The notes: a model not told the origin generated them from the letters alone. Positions 45,787 through 56,175 are shown, counted from the first letter of the stretch. The stretch: DNA of 64,000 nt from Rhizobium sp. 16-449-1b (GCF_017741935.1 NZ_JAGHMH010000014.1:62001-126000), one strand, 5' to 3'. A program made the numbers and translations.

Positions 45787-45921
45787 CCCCATGGAATTTG
45801 CCTGTCTGCGTCATGGAAGCGTTGTCTTTGGAGGAAAAACGCGTATCCATGTCGCCATTCGACAATCGGAGCAGCGCGGAAACGCGCATTTTCTTGGCGA
45901 AAGAGTTGAAGGAAGGACCAC

Positions 45922-46668
45922 ATGAAGATTCTCGTCCCAGTAAAGCGGGTGGTTGATTACAACGTGAAGATCCGCGTGAAGCCGGATGGCACGGGCGTCG
46001 AACTGGCCAACATCAAGATGTCGATGAACCCCTTCGACGAAATCTCGGTGGAAGAGGCGCTTCGCCTGAAGGAAGCCGGCAAGGCCGAGGAAGTGATCGT
46101 GGTCTCGATCGGTCCGGCCAAGGCTGAAGAGACGCTGCGCACCGCGCTCGCCATGGGTGCCGACCGCGCCATTCTCGTCGAGACCGACGACCAGGTAGAG
46201 CCGCTCGCCGTCGCCAAGATCCTGAAAGGCGTCGCCGACGCCGAACAGCCTGGTCTGATTATCGTCGGCAAGCAGGCGATCGATGACGACTCGAACCAGA
46301 CCGGCCAGATGCTGGCGGCGCTGCTCGGCACCGCGCAGGCCACCTTCGCCTCGAAGATCGAGATCGGCGACAATAAGGCGACCGTGACCCGCGAAGTCGA
46401 CGGCGGCCTGCAGACGATCGACGTCAAGTTGCCTGCAGTCGTCACCACCGACCTGCGTCTCAACGAGCCGCGCTACGCTTCGCTGCCCAACATCATGAAG
46501 GCGAAGAAGAAGCCGCTCGACAAGAAGACGCCCGCCGATTTCGGCGTTTCCACCGCACCGAAGCTCAAGGTGCTGAAGACCGAGGAGCCGTCGGGCCGCA
46601 AGGCAGGCGTCAAGGTCGCATCGGTCGCTGAGCTCGTCGAAAAGCTCAAGTCCGCTGGCGTCCTCTAA
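45922..46668 (+). CDS. etfB: Electron transfer flavoprotein beta subunit
   Basis: ETF collects electrons from acyl-CoA and related dehydrogenases and hands them to ETF-ubiquinone oxidoreductase. EtfB (248 residues) binds AMP. It shows [40 protein letters not shown] and the signature [29 protein letters not shown] lies before the ATG. etfA follows 23 bases downstream; the pair forms a unit with a promoter at 45760 and a terminator at 47740. Confidence 0.97.
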   Translation: MKILVPVKRVVDYNVKIRVKPDGTGVELANIKMSMNPFDEISVEEALRLKEAGKAEEVIVVSIGPAKAEETLRTALAMGADRAILVETDDQVEPLAVAKILKGVADAEQPGLIIVGKQAIDDDSNQTGQMLAALLGTAQATFASKIEIGDNKATVTREVDGGLQTIDVKLPAVVTTDLRLNEPRYASLPNIMKAKKKPLDKKTPADFGVSTAPKLKVLKTEEPSGRKAGVKVASVAELVEKLKSAGVL

Positions 46669-46691
46669 AGTTCGAGAAAGGAGATATCATC

Positions 46692-47633
46692 ATGGCCATT
46701 CTTCTTCTGGCTGATCACGACAACGCAACCCTTTCCGACCAGACCGCCAAGACGCTCGTGGCAGCCGCGAAAATCGCCAAGGATCAGGAGGGCGACGTGC
46801 ATGTGCTGGTCGCCGGCAAGGGCGCCAAGCCCGCAGCCGATGCCGCCGCCAAGCTCTCCGGCGTCTCCAAGGTCCTGCTCGCCGAAAGCGACGAGCTCGC
46901 CAACAATCTGGCCGAGCCGCTGGCCGACCTGATCGTTTCGCTGGCCGCAAGCTACGACACCATCATCTCGGCCGCCACCTCGGTCGGCAAGAACGTGCTT
47001 CCGCGCGTCGCAGCCCTGCTCGACGTCGCGCAGGTCTCCGAGATCATCGAAGTCGTCTCGGCCGACACCTTCAAGCGCCCGATCTATGCCGGCAACGCCA
47101 TCCAGACGGTGCAGTCGACCGACGCCAAGAAGGTCATCACCGTCCGTACCGCGTCCTTCGCCGCTGCCCCTGAGGGTGGTTCGGCTTCCGTCGAGGCGAT
47201 CCCCGCCGTTTCCGATCCTGCTCTCTCGACCTTCGTCAAGGATGCGCTGTCGACCTCCGACCGTCCGGAACTGACATCGGCCAAGATCATCATCTCCGGC
47301 GGCCGCGCGCTCGGTTCCTCGGAGAAGTTCCAGGAAGTCATCCTGCCGGTTGCCGACAAGCTCGGTGCTGCCGTCGGCGCCTCGCGCGCCGCTGTCGATG
47401 CCGGCTACGCGCCGAACGACTGGCAGGTTGGCCAGACCGGCAAGGTGGTCGCTCCGGATCTCTACATCGCCTGCGGCATCTCCGGCGCCATCCAGCATCT
47501 GGCCGGCATGAAGGATTCGAAGGTCATCGTCGCGATCAACAAGGACGAGGAAGCACCGATCTTCCAGGTCGCCGATTTCGGCCTCGTCGCCGATCTCTTC
47601 GACGCCCTGCCCGAGCTGCAGAAGGCTCTCTAA
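46692..47633 (+). CDS. etfA: Electron transfer flavoprotein alpha subunit
   Basis: The FAD-carrying partner of EtfB, 313 residues. The N-terminal domain begins [20 protein letters not shown]. The C-terminal FAD domain has [40 protein letters not shown], and the signature [20 protein letters not shown]. It lies 23 bases after etfB with its own GAAAGGAG. Neighbouring 3-hydroxybutyryl-CoA dehydrogenase suits a beta-oxidation setting. Confidence 0.97.
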   Translation: MAILLLADHDNATLSDQTAKTLVAAAKIAKDQEGDVHVLVAGKGAKPAADAAAKLSGVSKVLLAESDELANNLAEPLADLIVSLAASYDTIISAATSVGKNVLPRVAALLDVAQVSEIIEVVSADTFKRPIYAGNAIQTVQSTDAKKVITVRTASFAAAPEGGSASVEAIPAVSDPALSTFVKDALSTSDRPELTSAKIIISGGRALGSSEKFQEVILPVADKLGAAVGASRAAVDAGYAPNDWQVGQTGKVVAPDLYIACGISGAIQHLAGMKDSKVIVAINKDEEAPIFQVADFGLVADLFDALPELQKAL

Positions 47634-47739
47634 GTCGGTGGACGCCCGGTTTCGCGTGGCGTGCCGGGCTTCCATGATCGCGTGTCATCTTTCGCACATG
47701 CGAGCGACTGGAAAATTATCTTTTTAGGGGCTACTACTG

Positions 47740-47772
47740 CTGCCGGGCGATCATTCGTCCGGCAGTTTTGTT
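47740..47772 (+). terminator. Rho-independent terminator after etfBA
   Basis: An 11-base stem (CTGCCGGGCGA / TCGTCCGGCAG, one G-T pair) with loop TCAT is followed by TTTTGTT. It sits 107 bases after etfA and 49 bases before the dehydrogenase start, so it either ends etfBA or attenuates entry into the next gene. Confidence 0.75.
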
Positions 47773-47820
47773 GAATAGGTACGGCAATCGCGGGGGCGAA
47801 GGCCGAGCAGGGGTGTGGAG

Positions 47821-48702
47821 ATGACTGCGGTGTTCAAGACAATCGGAATTATCGGCGCGGGCCAGATGGGTTGCGGCATCGCGCAGGTTTCGGCTAGCGC
47901 AGGCTACAAGGTCCACATCTACGATCTCACCCAGGATCGCATCGAGCGCGGCCTCGCCACCATCAACGGCAACCTCGCCCGCCATGTCACCAGCGGCAAG
48001 ATGACCGACGAGGAGCGCTCAAGCACGCTCTCTTTGATATCGGGCTCCGCCGACATCAACGACCTCGCCTCGTCCGACCTCGTCATCGAGGCAGCGACCG
48101 AGGACGAAAGCGTCAAGCGCAAGATCTACGCTACGGTCTGTCCGGTCCTGAAGCCGGAAGCTATCATCGCCACCAACACATCTTCTCTTTCGATCACCCG
48201 CCTGGCATCGGCCACCGACCGCCCCGAGCGTTTCATGGGCATCCACTTCATGAACCCGGTGCCTGTCATGAAGCTGGTCGAGCTGGTGCGCGGGATCGCC
48301 ACCGAAGAGACCACCTTCAAGAAGGCCCGCGAATTCGTCGCCTCGCTCGAAAAGACCGTCACCGTCGCCGAGGACTTCCCGGCCTTCATCGTCAACCGCA
48401 TCCTGCTGCCGATGATCAACGAGGCGATCTATACGCTGTACGAAGGCGTCGGCACCGTCGATGCCATCGACACCGCCATGAAACTCGGCGCCAACCACCC
48501 CATGGGCCCGCTGCAACTCGCCGACTTCATCGGCCTCGACACCTGCCTGTCGATCATGCAGGTGCTGCATGACGGCCTGGCGGACAGCAAGTACCGCCCT
48601 TGCCCGCTGCTGGTGAAATATGTCGAAGCCGGCTGGCTTGGGCGGAAGTCGGGGCGTGGGTTCTATGATTATCGTGGCGAGGTTCCGGTTCCGACGCGGT
48701 AA
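47821..48702 (+). CDS. hbdA: 3-hydroxybutyryl-CoA dehydrogenase
   Basis: This NAD(P)-dependent enzyme oxidises or forms 3-hydroxyacyl-CoA in beta-oxidation and polyhydroxybutyrate metabolism. The 293-residue protein has the Rossmann loop IGIIGAGQMGCGIAQVSASA, the catalytic His in RFMGIHFMNPVPVMKLVELV, and the dimer-domain signature FPAFIVNRILLPMINEAIY. The ATG at 47821 follows GGGG; a GTG two codons earlier is less likely. It is codirectional with etfBA but separated from them by a strong terminator. The symbol follows common rhizobial use. Confidence 0.93.
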   Translation: MTAVFKTIGIIGAGQMGCGIAQVSASAGYKVHIYDLTQDRIERGLATINGNLARHVTSGKMTDEERSSTLSLISGSADINDLASSDLVIEAATEDESVKRKIYATVCPVLKPEAIIATNTSSLSITRLASATDRPERFMGIHFMNPVPVMKLVELVRGIATEETTFKKAREFVASLEKTVTVAEDFPAFIVNRILLPMINEAIYTLYEGVGTVDAIDTAMKLGANHPMGPLQLADFIGLDTCLSIMQVLHDGLADSKYRPCPLLVKYVEAGWLGRKSGRGFYDYRGEVPVPTR

Positions 48703-48744
48703 TTTTTGGTCTGCCGAAGATCGGCCGCAAACGCCGAGCCCGGA

Positions 48745-48922
48745 GCCCCCTCATCCGCCTGCCGGCACCTTCTCCCCGTTGGGGAGAAGAGACTTGTGGC
48801 ACTCGCTCGATCCGCCATAAGCGAAATTTCTATCAAGGTTTCAGAAGGGCAGAGCGCCCACCACCTGCCCCTTCTCCCCAACGGGGAGAAGTGCCGGAGC
48901 GTAGCGAGGCGATGAGGGGGCC
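48745..48922. repeat. Rhizobium-type inverted-repeat intergenic element (TTCTCCCC family)
   Basis: The left end GCCCCCTCATCCGCCTGCCG is matched in inverse at the right end (CGATGAGGGGGCC, finishing at 48922). Each side holds a small perfect palindrome CTTCTCCCC-GTT or AAC-GGGGAGAAG (near 48769-48789 and 48870-48891). It fills the gap between the convergent dehydrogenase and tlpA genes and probably forms an RNA hairpin at both transcript ends. Confidence 0.65.
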
Positions 48923-48954
48923 ACTGGCGCAGACGTCGCGGCCACCCCCACAAA

Positions 48955-49617
48955 CTAAATCCCCACAGCCCCCTTGATCAGCGCCTTGGCATCCGCGCTA
49001 TCCCACGCCGCCGGGCCGTTCATCGCCGAGATCAGGCACCCCTTGTCGTCGATCAGCAACGTCACCGGCAAGCCGAACGCCAGCCCCTGTTTCTTCAGCC
49101 CGTTGAACACCGCGATCGTGTCGTCGCGGTAGAGCTTCAGTGCATCGACCCCCGTCTCGGAGAGAAACGTCTTCGGCTTCTCGTCGTCGCCGGTGTCGAT
49201 GTTGACGGGCACCACCTGGAACTTGTCGCTGCCGAGTTCCTTCTCCAGCGCGTTCAGGGCCGGCATTTCCTCGCGGCAGGGGACGCACCATGTCGCCCAG
49301 AGATTGAAGAGCACCGTCTTTCCGGCGAATTGGTCGAGCGTCATCGGTTTGCCCTCGGCATCCTTGAAGGCGATCGAGGTCATCCGGACCGGCTGTTCGG
49401 GCGCGACCATGGCGGCCACCTCGCCCTTCAGGAAGGGCTTGATGCGGGTCGCGATGTCCTTCGTGGCCTTGCATTCGCCCGCCGCCATATCGGCGCCGCC
49501 ATTGCCAGACCCCGTCTCCTTAATGTAAACCGCTGCCGCACCGGCAATGATGCCTGCGACGACCGCGATCCCGATCAGTTTCAGGGATGGCAGGCGCAAG
49601 GGCGTTCTTGTTGTCAT
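48955..49617 (-). CDS. tlpA: TlpA-like membrane-anchored thiol-disulfide oxidoreductase
   Basis: A 220-residue periplasmic reductase held by an N-terminal helix ([19 protein letters not shown]). The thioredoxin fold has the redox motif [18 protein letters not shown] (Cys-Val-Pro-Cys) and the cis-Pro loop [16 protein letters not shown]. TlpA of rhizobia reduces copper chaperones and subunits of cytochrome oxidase during assembly. It is divergent from argH by 42 bases, an arrangement conserved in rhizobia. GGGAGAATGAA precedes the ATG. Confidence 0.92.
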   Translation of the reverse strand: MTTRTPLRLPSLKLIGIAVVAGIIAGAAAVYIKETGSGNGGADMAAGECKATKDIATRIKPFLKGEVAAMVAPEQPVRMTSIAFKDAEGKPMTLDQFAGKTVLFNLWATWCVPCREEMPALNALEKELGSDKFQVVPVNIDTGDDEKPKTFLSETGVDALKLYRDDTIAVFNGLKKQGLAFGLPVTLLIDDKGCLISAMNGPAAWDSADAKALIKGAVGI

Positions 49618-49659
49618 TTCATTCTCCCGGACACGCGTTCTTCAAGGCAGGCATCTTTC

Positions 49660-51060
49660 ATGGCCGACAGCACGGACACCAAATCCTCCAACCAGATGTG
49701 GGGCGGACGTTTCGCTTCCGGCCCAGATGCGATCATGGAGGAGATAAATGCCTCGATCGGTTTCGACAAGAAGCTGTTTGCGCAGGATATTCGCGGATCG
49801 ATCGCCCACGCCACCATGCTCGCCCACCAGGCTATCATTTCGGCCGATGATAAGGACAAGATCGTCGAAGGGCTAAACACGATCCTGTCAGAGATCGAGA
49901 GCGGCAACTTCGAATTCTCCCGCAAGCTCGAAGACATTCACATGAATGTCGAGGCACGGCTCGCAACGCTGATCGGCCCCGCCGCCGGCCGCCTGCACAC
50001 CGCCCGTTCGCGCAACGACCAGGTGGCGCTCGATTTCCGCCTTTGGGTCAAGGAAGAGCTGCAGAAGACCGAACAGCTGCTGACCAGCCTGATCGCGGCC
50101 TTCCTCGACCGCGCCGAAGAGCATGCCGATACCGTCATGCCCGGCTTCACGCATCTGCAGACCGCCCAGCCGGTCACCTTCGGCCATCACTGCATGGCCT
50201 ATGTCGAGATGTTCGGCCGCGACCGCTCGCGCGTGCGCCACGCCATCGAGCATCTGGACGAGAGCCCGATCGGCTCGGCGGCCCTTGCCGGCACCGGCTA
50301 TCCGATCGACCGCCACATGACGGCCAAGGCGCTCGGCTTCCGCGAGCCGACCCGCAATTCGATCGACACGGTTTCCGACCGCGATTTCGCCATCGAGTTC
50401 CTGGCGCTGGCCGCGATCTGCGCCATGCACCTGTCACGCCTGGCTGAAGAGATCGTCATCTGGTCGACGCCGCAATTCGGCTTCGTGCGCCTGTCGGATG
50501 CCTTCTCCACCGGCTCCTCGATCATGCCGCAGAAGAAGAACCCGGATGCCGCCGAGCTGGTCCGCGCCAAGACCGGCCGCATCAACGGCTCGCTGATCGC
50601 GCTTTTGACGATCATGAAGGGCCTGCCGCTCGCCTATTCCAAGGACATGCAGGAAGACAAGGAACAGGTCTTCGATGCCGCGGAAAGCCTGGAGCTCGCC
50701 ATCGCGGCGATGACCGGCATGGTTCGCGACCTCACCATCAACACCGAGCGCATGAAGGCTGCCGCCGGCACCGGTTATTCGACCGCGACCGATCTCGCCG
50801 ACTGGCTGGTGCGTGAGGCGGGCCTGCCGTTCCGCGACGCCCACCATGTGACCGGCCGCGCCGTGGCGCTTGCCGAAAGCAAGGGCTGCGATCTCTCCGA
50901 CCTGTCGCTCGCCGAGCTGCAGGCGATCAACGCCGCGATTACCGACAAGGTCTACGACGTCTTGACCGTCGAGGCCTCGGTTGCCAGCCGCAAGAGCTTC
51001 GGCGGCACGGCGCCGTCTGAAGTCAGAAAGCAGATCGCCTACTGGCGCGCCCGCAACTGA
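49660..51060 (+). CDS. argH: Argininosuccinate lyase
   Basis: The enzyme catalyses the last step of arginine synthesis, splitting argininosuccinate to arginine and fumarate. The 466-residue protein begins [20 protein letters not shown]. It has the substrate segment [17 protein letters not shown] and [20 protein letters not shown], and the superfamily signature [20 protein letters not shown] with its catalytic Ser. It starts 42 bases from the divergent tlpA gene and has its own terminator. Confidence 0.97.
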   Translation: MADSTDTKSSNQMWGGRFASGPDAIMEEINASIGFDKKLFAQDIRGSIAHATMLAHQAIISADDKDKIVEGLNTILSEIESGNFEFSRKLEDIHMNVEARLATLIGPAAGRLHTARSRNDQVALDFRLWVKEELQKTEQLLTSLIAAFLDRAEEHADTVMPGFTHLQTAQPVTFGHHCMAYVEMFGRDRSRVRHAIEHLDESPIGSAALAGTGYPIDRHMTAKALGFREPTRNSIDTVSDRDFAIEFLALAAICAMHLSRLAEEIVIWSTPQFGFVRLSDAFSTGSSIMPQKKNPDAAELVRAKTGRINGSLIALLTIMKGLPLAYSKDMQEDKEQVFDAAESLELAIAAMTGMVRDLTINTERMKAAAGTGYSTATDLADWLVREAGLPFRDAHHVTGRAVALAESKGCDLSDLSLAELQAINAAITDKVYDVLTVEASVASRKSFGGTAPSEVRKQIAYWRARN

Positions 51061-51065
51061 TCCCG

Positions 51066-51104
51066 AAAAGGGCGAAGCACAACCCGCTTCGCCCTTTCGA
51101 TTTT
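51066..51104 (+). terminator. Rho-independent terminator of argH
   Basis: A perfect 12-base stem, AAAGGGCGAAGC/GCTTCGCCCTTT, with a seven-base loop starts about six bases after the argH stop and is followed by CGATTTTG. Confidence 0.85.
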
Positions 51105-51196
51105 GCAAAGCGCGAGACCTCAACAATCAGGGTGCACAAGGCGGATAAACTTCGCTATGAAGGTGTCCATCCGTGCCGCTTCCCAAGAGGAATTCC

Positions 51197-51391
51197 ATGC
51201 AGACCAGCTTCCCGCAGATCATCCGCCTGACGGTCGTTTTCGCCGTGATCGGCCTTGCCGTCGCCGGATGCGGGCGCAAGGGTGACCTCGATCCGCCGAG
51301 CGTGCAGGCAACGAAGGAGGGCGACTCGTCCAAACCGACGCAGCAGCCCGGCGTCAAGGACCGCCACTTCTTCCTCGATCCTCTTCTGTAA
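51197..51391 (+). CDS. lptM: LptM-type lipoprotein
   Basis: A 64-residue lipoprotein. The signal peptide ends with lipobox VAGC, and the mature N-terminus CGRKGDLDPPSVQ is the LptM (YifL) signature. In E. coli this protein helps the outer-membrane LPS translocon LptDE mature. GAGG lies about ten bases before the chosen ATG. It sits between argH and lysA, the usual alphaproteobacterial position, 12 bases upstream of lysA, so the two are cotranscribed. Confidence 0.9.
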   Translation: MQTSFPQIIRLTVVFAVIGLAVAGCGRKGDLDPPSVQATKEGDSSKPTQQPGVKDRHFFLDPLL

Positions 51392-51403
51392 CAGGCGACT
51401 AAA

Positions 51404-52672
51404 GTGAACCATTTCGAGTATCGCGACGGCATCCTCTACGCCGAGAACGCTCCCGTTCCCGAGATTGCCAAGGCCGTCGGCACGCCCTTCTACGTCTATT
51501 CCACGGCAACGCTCGAGCGCCACTACAAGGTCTTCTCGCAGGCCTTCAGCGATGTGGACTCGATGGTCTGCTACGCCATGAAGGCCAATTCGAACCAGGC
51601 CGTCCTGAAGACGCTCGGCAATCTCGGCGCCGGCATCGATGTCGTCTCCGAAGGCGAGCTGCGCCGCGCTCTGGCAGCCGGCATCCCGGCCAACCGCATC
51701 ATGTTCTCCGGCGTCGGCAAGACCGCGCATGAGATGGACTACGCGCTCGAAGCCGGCATCTACTGCTTCAACGTCGAATCCGAGCCGGAGCTCGAGATCC
51801 TCAACCAGCGCGCCGTCAAGGCCGGCAAGAAGGCGCCCGTCTCCTTCCGCATCAATCCCGATGTCGACGCCCGCACGCACGCCAAGATCTCGACCGGCAA
51901 GAAGGAAAACAAGTTCGGCATTTCCTGGGAACGCGCCCGCGCCGTCTACGCCCGCGCCGCCACCTTGCCCGGTATCGAAGCCACCGGCATCGACATGCAT
52001 ATCGGCAGCCAGATCACCGAGCTGCAGCCCTTCGATGACGCCTTCAAGCTGCTGCGCGAGCTGGTCAGCACGCTGCGCGCCGACGGCCACGACATCCACC
52101 ATGTCGATATCGGCGGTGGTCTCGGCATTCCCTACAAGGACGACAACAACCCGCCGCCGCTGCCCGACGCCTATGCCGCGATCGTCAAGAACCAGCTGCG
52201 CGAGCTCGGCTGCAAGATCGTCATGGAGCCCGGCCGCCTGATCGTCGGCAATGCCGGCATCCTGGTGACCGAAGTGCTCTACGTGAAGGACGGCGGCGAG
52301 AAGACCTTCGTTATCGTCGATGGCGCCATGAACGACCTCATCCGCCCGACGCTCTACGAGGCCTATCACGAGATTCGCCCCGTGGTGATCTCGGCCGCCA
52401 ACGCGCCGCGCATCAAGGCCGATGTCGTCGGCCCCGTTTGCGAGACCGGCGACTACCTGGCGCTCGACCGCGAAATGGCGATGCCGAAATCGGGCGACCT
52501 CTTCGCCGTGAGCTCCGCCGGAGCCTATGGCGCGGTACAGGCCGGCACATACAACAGCCGCCTTCTGGTGCCCGAAGTGCTGGTCAAGGGCAGCGATTTC
52601 CACGTCATCCGCCCGCGCCGGACCTACGAGGAACTGATCGCGCTCGACAGCGTCCCCTCCTGGCTCGACTGA
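51404..52672 (+). CDS. lysA: Diaminopimelate decarboxylase
   Basis: This PLP enzyme makes lysine from meso-diaminopimelate. The 422-residue protein has the PLP lysine (Lys60) in MVCYAMKANSNQAVL, the phosphate-binding VDIGGGLGIPYKDDNNPPP, and the C-terminal active-site CETGDYLALDREMAM with SAGAYGAVQAGTYNSR. It starts with GTG at 51404. It follows lptM and is followed 165 bases later by the large TIGR02302 gene. Confidence 0.97.
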   Translation: MNHFEYRDGILYAENAPVPEIAKAVGTPFYVYSTATLERHYKVFSQAFSDVDSMVCYAMKANSNQAVLKTLGNLGAGIDVVSEGELRRALAAGIPANRIMFSGVGKTAHEMDYALEAGIYCFNVESEPELEILNQRAVKAGKKAPVSFRINPDVDARTHAKISTGKKENKFGISWERARAVYARAATLPGIEATGIDMHIGSQITELQPFDDAFKLLRELVSTLRADGHDIHHVDIGGGLGIPYKDDNNPPPLPDAYAAIVKNQLRELGCKIVMEPGRLIVGNAGILVTEVLYVKDGGEKTFVIVDGAMNDLIRPTLYEAYHEIRPVVISAANAPRIKADVVGPVCETGDYLALDREMAMPKSGDLFAVSSAGAYGAVQAGTYNSRLLVPEVLVKGSDFHVIRPRRTYEELIALDSVPSWLD

Positions 52673-52837
52673 TCAACGGCAATCACTTTTTGGCGAAGAC
52701 GCGGGAAAAACCGGCATTGACCGGCCCCTGCCCTCGTCTTCGCCACAAAGAGTGTTATCCTTTCCGCATACCGTCTTGCCCGGTCGCCGCCGCGCAAGCC
52801 CTCTCTGCCCCCTAAACGCCAGATCGCGGAGACCGGA

Positions 52838-55597
52838 TTGAAGAACAGCGCCAAGAGCGAAAAGAAAGGTGCCTTTGCCCTGAAGCCGTCGCTCGCACGG
52901 CTGGTGGCGACAAAGCGCCTGACCGCCCAATGCGTGTTGCTGTTCGAGCAGGTGCTGCCTCTCACCATGCCCATCCTGTCGCTAGCGGCGCTTTATCTGG
53001 CCGCCTCCTGGTTCGGCGTCTTCCGCATCGTTCCTGATTGGTTGCGCATTGTGCTGCTCGCTGGCTTCGGCCTCGGGCTGCTGGCGACGCTCTATCCCTT
53101 CCGCAAGCTGCACTGGCCGGGTTCGGCCGCCGCCGACCGCCTGCTGGAAGAGCGCAACGGCCTGCCGCATCAGCCGGTCGCCGTGCAGGAAGACGAGCCG
53201 GCCTTCGACACCCCCTTCGCCCGCGCGCTGTGGCGCGAGCACCAGACCCGCATGGCCGAGAAGATCGCCTCGCTGGATGCCGGCTTCCCGCAGCCCGATA
53301 TCGCCTCGCACGACCGCTGGGCGCTGCGCGCCATCCCGGCCCTTCTGATCGTCGTCGCCTTCGGCTATTCGCTGTCGACGAACGGCGGCTCGATCAGCGA
53401 CGCGTTGCAGCCGCGCCCGCAAGCGCAGGCAACCGACCCGGCAGTACGCATCGACGCCTGGATCACCCCGCCCGCCTATACCGGCCGCGCCCCCGTCTAT
53501 CTCACCGCGACCGGCAGCGAGCAGGGCGCGATCAAGATCCCGCAATCGTCGAACCTCACCGTGCGCGTCTCGGGCGGCAAGGCCGACGAGAAGGTGGTCT
53601 TCGCCCGCGAGGACGGCCAACGCATCGAGATCGCCGCCGCCGAGAACCCCGCCGCCACGCCGAACGCACCCGCTTCGGGTGCGCCCGCGACACCCGCGCC
53701 GGCAACGGCCGAGGGCCAGCAGCCAGCAACGGCAACGCCCCAGCAGCAGACCGCCTCCACGCATCTGATGAAGCTCGAGGAAAACGGCACGCTTGAAGTC
53801 AACGGCCGCAAATGGGCCTTCGACGTCATCCCGGATAAAGCTCCCGAGATCGCCTTCAACGGCCTGCCGAAACCGACGGTCAACGGCGCGCTGGAGATCG
53901 GCTACACGATCAAGGACGACTACGGCGTCCAGGAAGCAACGGCCGAAATCGTGCCTGTCGAGACGGACACAAGCGCCACGCCGCTCTATCCGCTGCCCGA
54001 ATACAAGCTCGACATTCCGCGCCGCAACGCCCGCGACGCCAAGGGTGTGGCCAGCAAGAACCTCACCGAGCATCCGCTCGCGGGCAAGCGCGTGCGCATC
54101 ACGCTGATCGCCAAGGACGCCGCCGGCCAGACGGGCCGCAGCCCGCCGCACGAGATGACGCTGCCCGCCCGCCCCTTCAGCGAGCCGCTCGCAGCCGCCG
54201 TCGCCGAACAGCGCCAGACCTTCGCGCTAGACACCCGCAAGATGCCCGAGGCGATCGCGCTCAACGAGGCGCTGACGCTGCGCCCGGAAGAGACGATCCC
54301 CAATCTCACCAATTACCTGCTGATCGAATCCGCCCGCCAGCGCATGAAGCTCGCCAAGGGCGACGAGGCGCTGAAGGACACCGCCGACTATCTCTGGGAC
54401 ATCGCCATCGGCATGGAGGACGGCAATCTCTCTGAGGCCGAGCGCAACCTGCGCAACGCCCAGCAGAACCTTGCCGACGCCCTGCAGCGCAACGCGCCCG
54501 ACGCCGAGGTCAAGAAGCTCATGGACGAGCTGCGCAAGGCGATGCAGGACTACATGAAGGAGCTGGCACAGCGCATGCAGAATGCGCCGATGCAACCCAA
54601 CCAGAACGCCCAGAACGTCATTCGCCAGCAGGATCTGGAGCGGATGATGGACCAGATCGAAAATCTGGCCCGCTCCGGCAACCGCGACGCCGCCCAGCAG
54701 ATGCTGTCGGAGCTGCAGCGGATGATGAACAACATGCAGGCCGGTCGCCCGCAGCGTGGCCAGCAGCAGCAGGGCCAGGACAACAGCCAGATGCGCCAGC
54801 AGATGGACAAGCTCGGCCAGATCCTGCGCGACCAGCAGAAGCTGATGGAAGAGACCTTCAAGCTCGACCAGCAGCTGAAGGACCGCATGCAGCGCGGCGA
54901 CCCCAACAACATGAACCCCGACCTCGGGATGAACGACCCGCTTCTGAACGACATGCCGATGGACAATGACGGCATGCCGCAGGATCAGCAGCAACAACAG
55001 GGCCAGCAAGGCCAGAACCAGCAGGGCCAGCAGCAACAGGGTCAGCAAGGCCAGCAGGGCCAGAACCCGTCGGACGAGATGACGGCCGAACAGCTGCGCG
55101 AGGCGCTGAAGCAGCTGCGCGAGCGTCAGGACCAGCTCGGCAAGCAACTCGGCGAGATGCAGAAGAGCCTCGGCGACATGGGCATGAAGCCCGGCCAGGG
55201 CTTCGGCCAGGCGCAGCGCGAGATGGAAGGCGCCGGACGCGAGCTCGGCCAGGGCCGCGGCGAACCGGCCATCCAGGGCCAGGGCCGCGCGCTGGAGGCA
55301 CTACGCCAGGGCGCCCGTGACATGATGAACCAGATGATGCAGGCGCAGCAGGGTCAGCAAGGCCAGGGTCAGGGGCCGCAGGGCCAGGTCGGCCAGGGCA
55401 ACCAGAACGGCCGCGATCCGCTCGGACGTCCACGCCGCGCCGACGGTCCAGACTTCGGCGACCAGGTGAAGGTGCCCGACGAGATCGACGTGCAGCGCGC
55501 CCGCGAAATCCTCGATGCCATCAGAGAAAAGCTGGGCAACAACCCTTCACAGGAGATGGAACGGCGCTATCTTGAACGCCTGCTCGATATTCAATAA
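52838..55597 (+). CDS. TIGR02302 family protein (large, Gln-rich, DUF4175-like)
   Basis: A 919-residue protein. The N-terminal 180 residues hold three membrane helices (about 40-90 and 165-183). A periplasmic Ig-like or FN3-like middle (WITPPAYTGRAPVYLTATG, near 205) is followed by a long helical segment. From about residue 560 to 860 it is Gln/Met/Gly-rich, with repeats such as QQQGQQGQNQQGQQQQGQ. It ends VQRAREILDAIREKLGNNP. The family is alphaproteobacterial, of unknown role, probably envelope-associated. It starts TTG with GGAGACCGGA upstream. Its position downstream of lysA is conserved. Confidence 0.88.
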   Translation: MKNSAKSEKKGAFALKPSLARLVATKRLTAQCVLLFEQVLPLTMPILSLAALYLAASWFGVFRIVPDWLRIVLLAGFGLGLLATLYPFRKLHWPGSAAADRLLEERNGLPHQPVAVQEDEPAFDTPFARALWREHQTRMAEKIASLDAGFPQPDIASHDRWALRAIPALLIVVAFGYSLSTNGGSISDALQPRPQAQATDPAVRIDAWITPPAYTGRAPVYLTATGSEQGAIKIPQSSNLTVRVSGGKADEKVVFAREDGQRIEIAAAENPAATPNAPASGAPATPAPATAEGQQPATATPQQQTASTHLMKLEENGTLEVNGRKWAFDVIPDKAPEIAFNGLPKPTVNGALEIGYTIKDDYGVQEATAEIVPVETDTSATPLYPLPEYKLDIPRRNARDAKGVASKNLTEHPLAGKRVRITLIAKDAAGQTGRSPPHEMTLPARPFSEPLAAAVAEQRQTFALDTRKMPEAIALNEALTLRPEETIPNLTNYLLIESARQRMKLAKGDEALKDTADYLWDIAIGMEDGNLSEAERNLRNAQQNLADALQRNAPDAEVKKLMDELRKAMQDYMKELAQRMQNAPMQPNQNAQNVIRQQDLERMMDQIENLARSGNRDAAQQMLSELQRMMNNMQAGRPQRGQQQQGQDNSQMRQQMDKLGQILRDQQKLMEETFKLDQQLKDRMQRGDPNNMNPDLGMNDPLLNDMPMDNDGMPQDQQQQQGQQGQNQQGQQQQGQQGQQGQNPSDEMTAEQLREALKQLRERQDQLGKQLGEMQKSLGDMGMKPGQGFGQAQREMEGAGRELGQGRGEPAIQGQGRALEALRQGARDMMNQMMQAQQGQQGQGQGPQGQVGQGNQNGRDPLGRPRRADGPDFGDQVKVPDEIDVQRAREILDAIREKLGNNPSQEMERRYLERLLDIQ

Positions 55598-55686
55598 GAC
55601 GCAGGATATATTCTTGATTTCAAACCTGCCCCGAACAGCGGCTTCTCACCCGTATGGGGCTATTCCAAAACCGCGGAAGCTTCGTA

Positions 55687-56175
55687 ATGTCGCGGCGGCA
55701 GGCGACGAACGATAGCGATTCGATGGCAATTCTCTTCAAGACGGTAATCGACGAAAACACGGCATTCGAGATGATCGGCAGTGCCCTGTCCGAGCACGGA
55801 AACGACTATGACGGCTATCTGAACGTCGTCGCCGACGAAGGCGAGCAGACGCTCACCTGGGGCCCGAACATGCATGCCGAGCAGTTCCAGGCCGAAATGA
55901 CCGAGATCTTCCGCGCCACCTGGGACATTTGCCCTTTCTGGGTGGTCTACGAGCGCCGCGACGATCGCAAGGATCCCGACGCCAACGATATCCGCAATGC
56001 CGCCTTCAGGCTGACCCGCGCCTATGACGGCGTGCTCGTCGTGACCCTTAGCCTGCTCGACAAGCGCGACCATGCCGAGGACATCGAACTGATCTTCGTC
56101 TGCTTCAAGGAAGACCCGCAGCGCCGGAATTTTCGCGTGCGCTTCGAGGGCAAGTTCATTCAGCCGCAAAACTGA
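55687..56175 (+). CDS. Conserved hypothetical protein
   Basis: About 162 residues, acidic, without signal or membrane segment. The core MAILFKTVIDENTAFEMIGS and NMHAEQFQAEMTEIFRATWD are followed by ICPFWVVYERRDD, DGVLVVTLSLLDKRDHAED and NFRVRFEGKFIQPQN. I do not recognise the family. GGAAG is seven bases before the ATG at 55687; ATG at 55723 (MAILFK) is an alternative. It lies between the TIGR02302 gene and the convergent cpdR. Confidence 0.65.
   Translation: MSRRQATNDSDSMAILFKTVIDENTAFEMIGSALSEHGNDYDGYLNVVADEGEQTLTWGPNMHAEQFQAEMTEIFRATWDICPFWVVYERRDDRKDPDANDIRNAAFRLTRAYDGVLVVTLSLLDKRDHAEDIELIFVCFKEDPQRRNFRVRFEGKFIQPQN

Noticed and set aside
44270..45889. 539-codon minus-strand frame opposite pduO and rhomboid genes
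   Set aside because: It spans two well-identified genes and the etfBA promoter, with a composition typical of antisense shadows.
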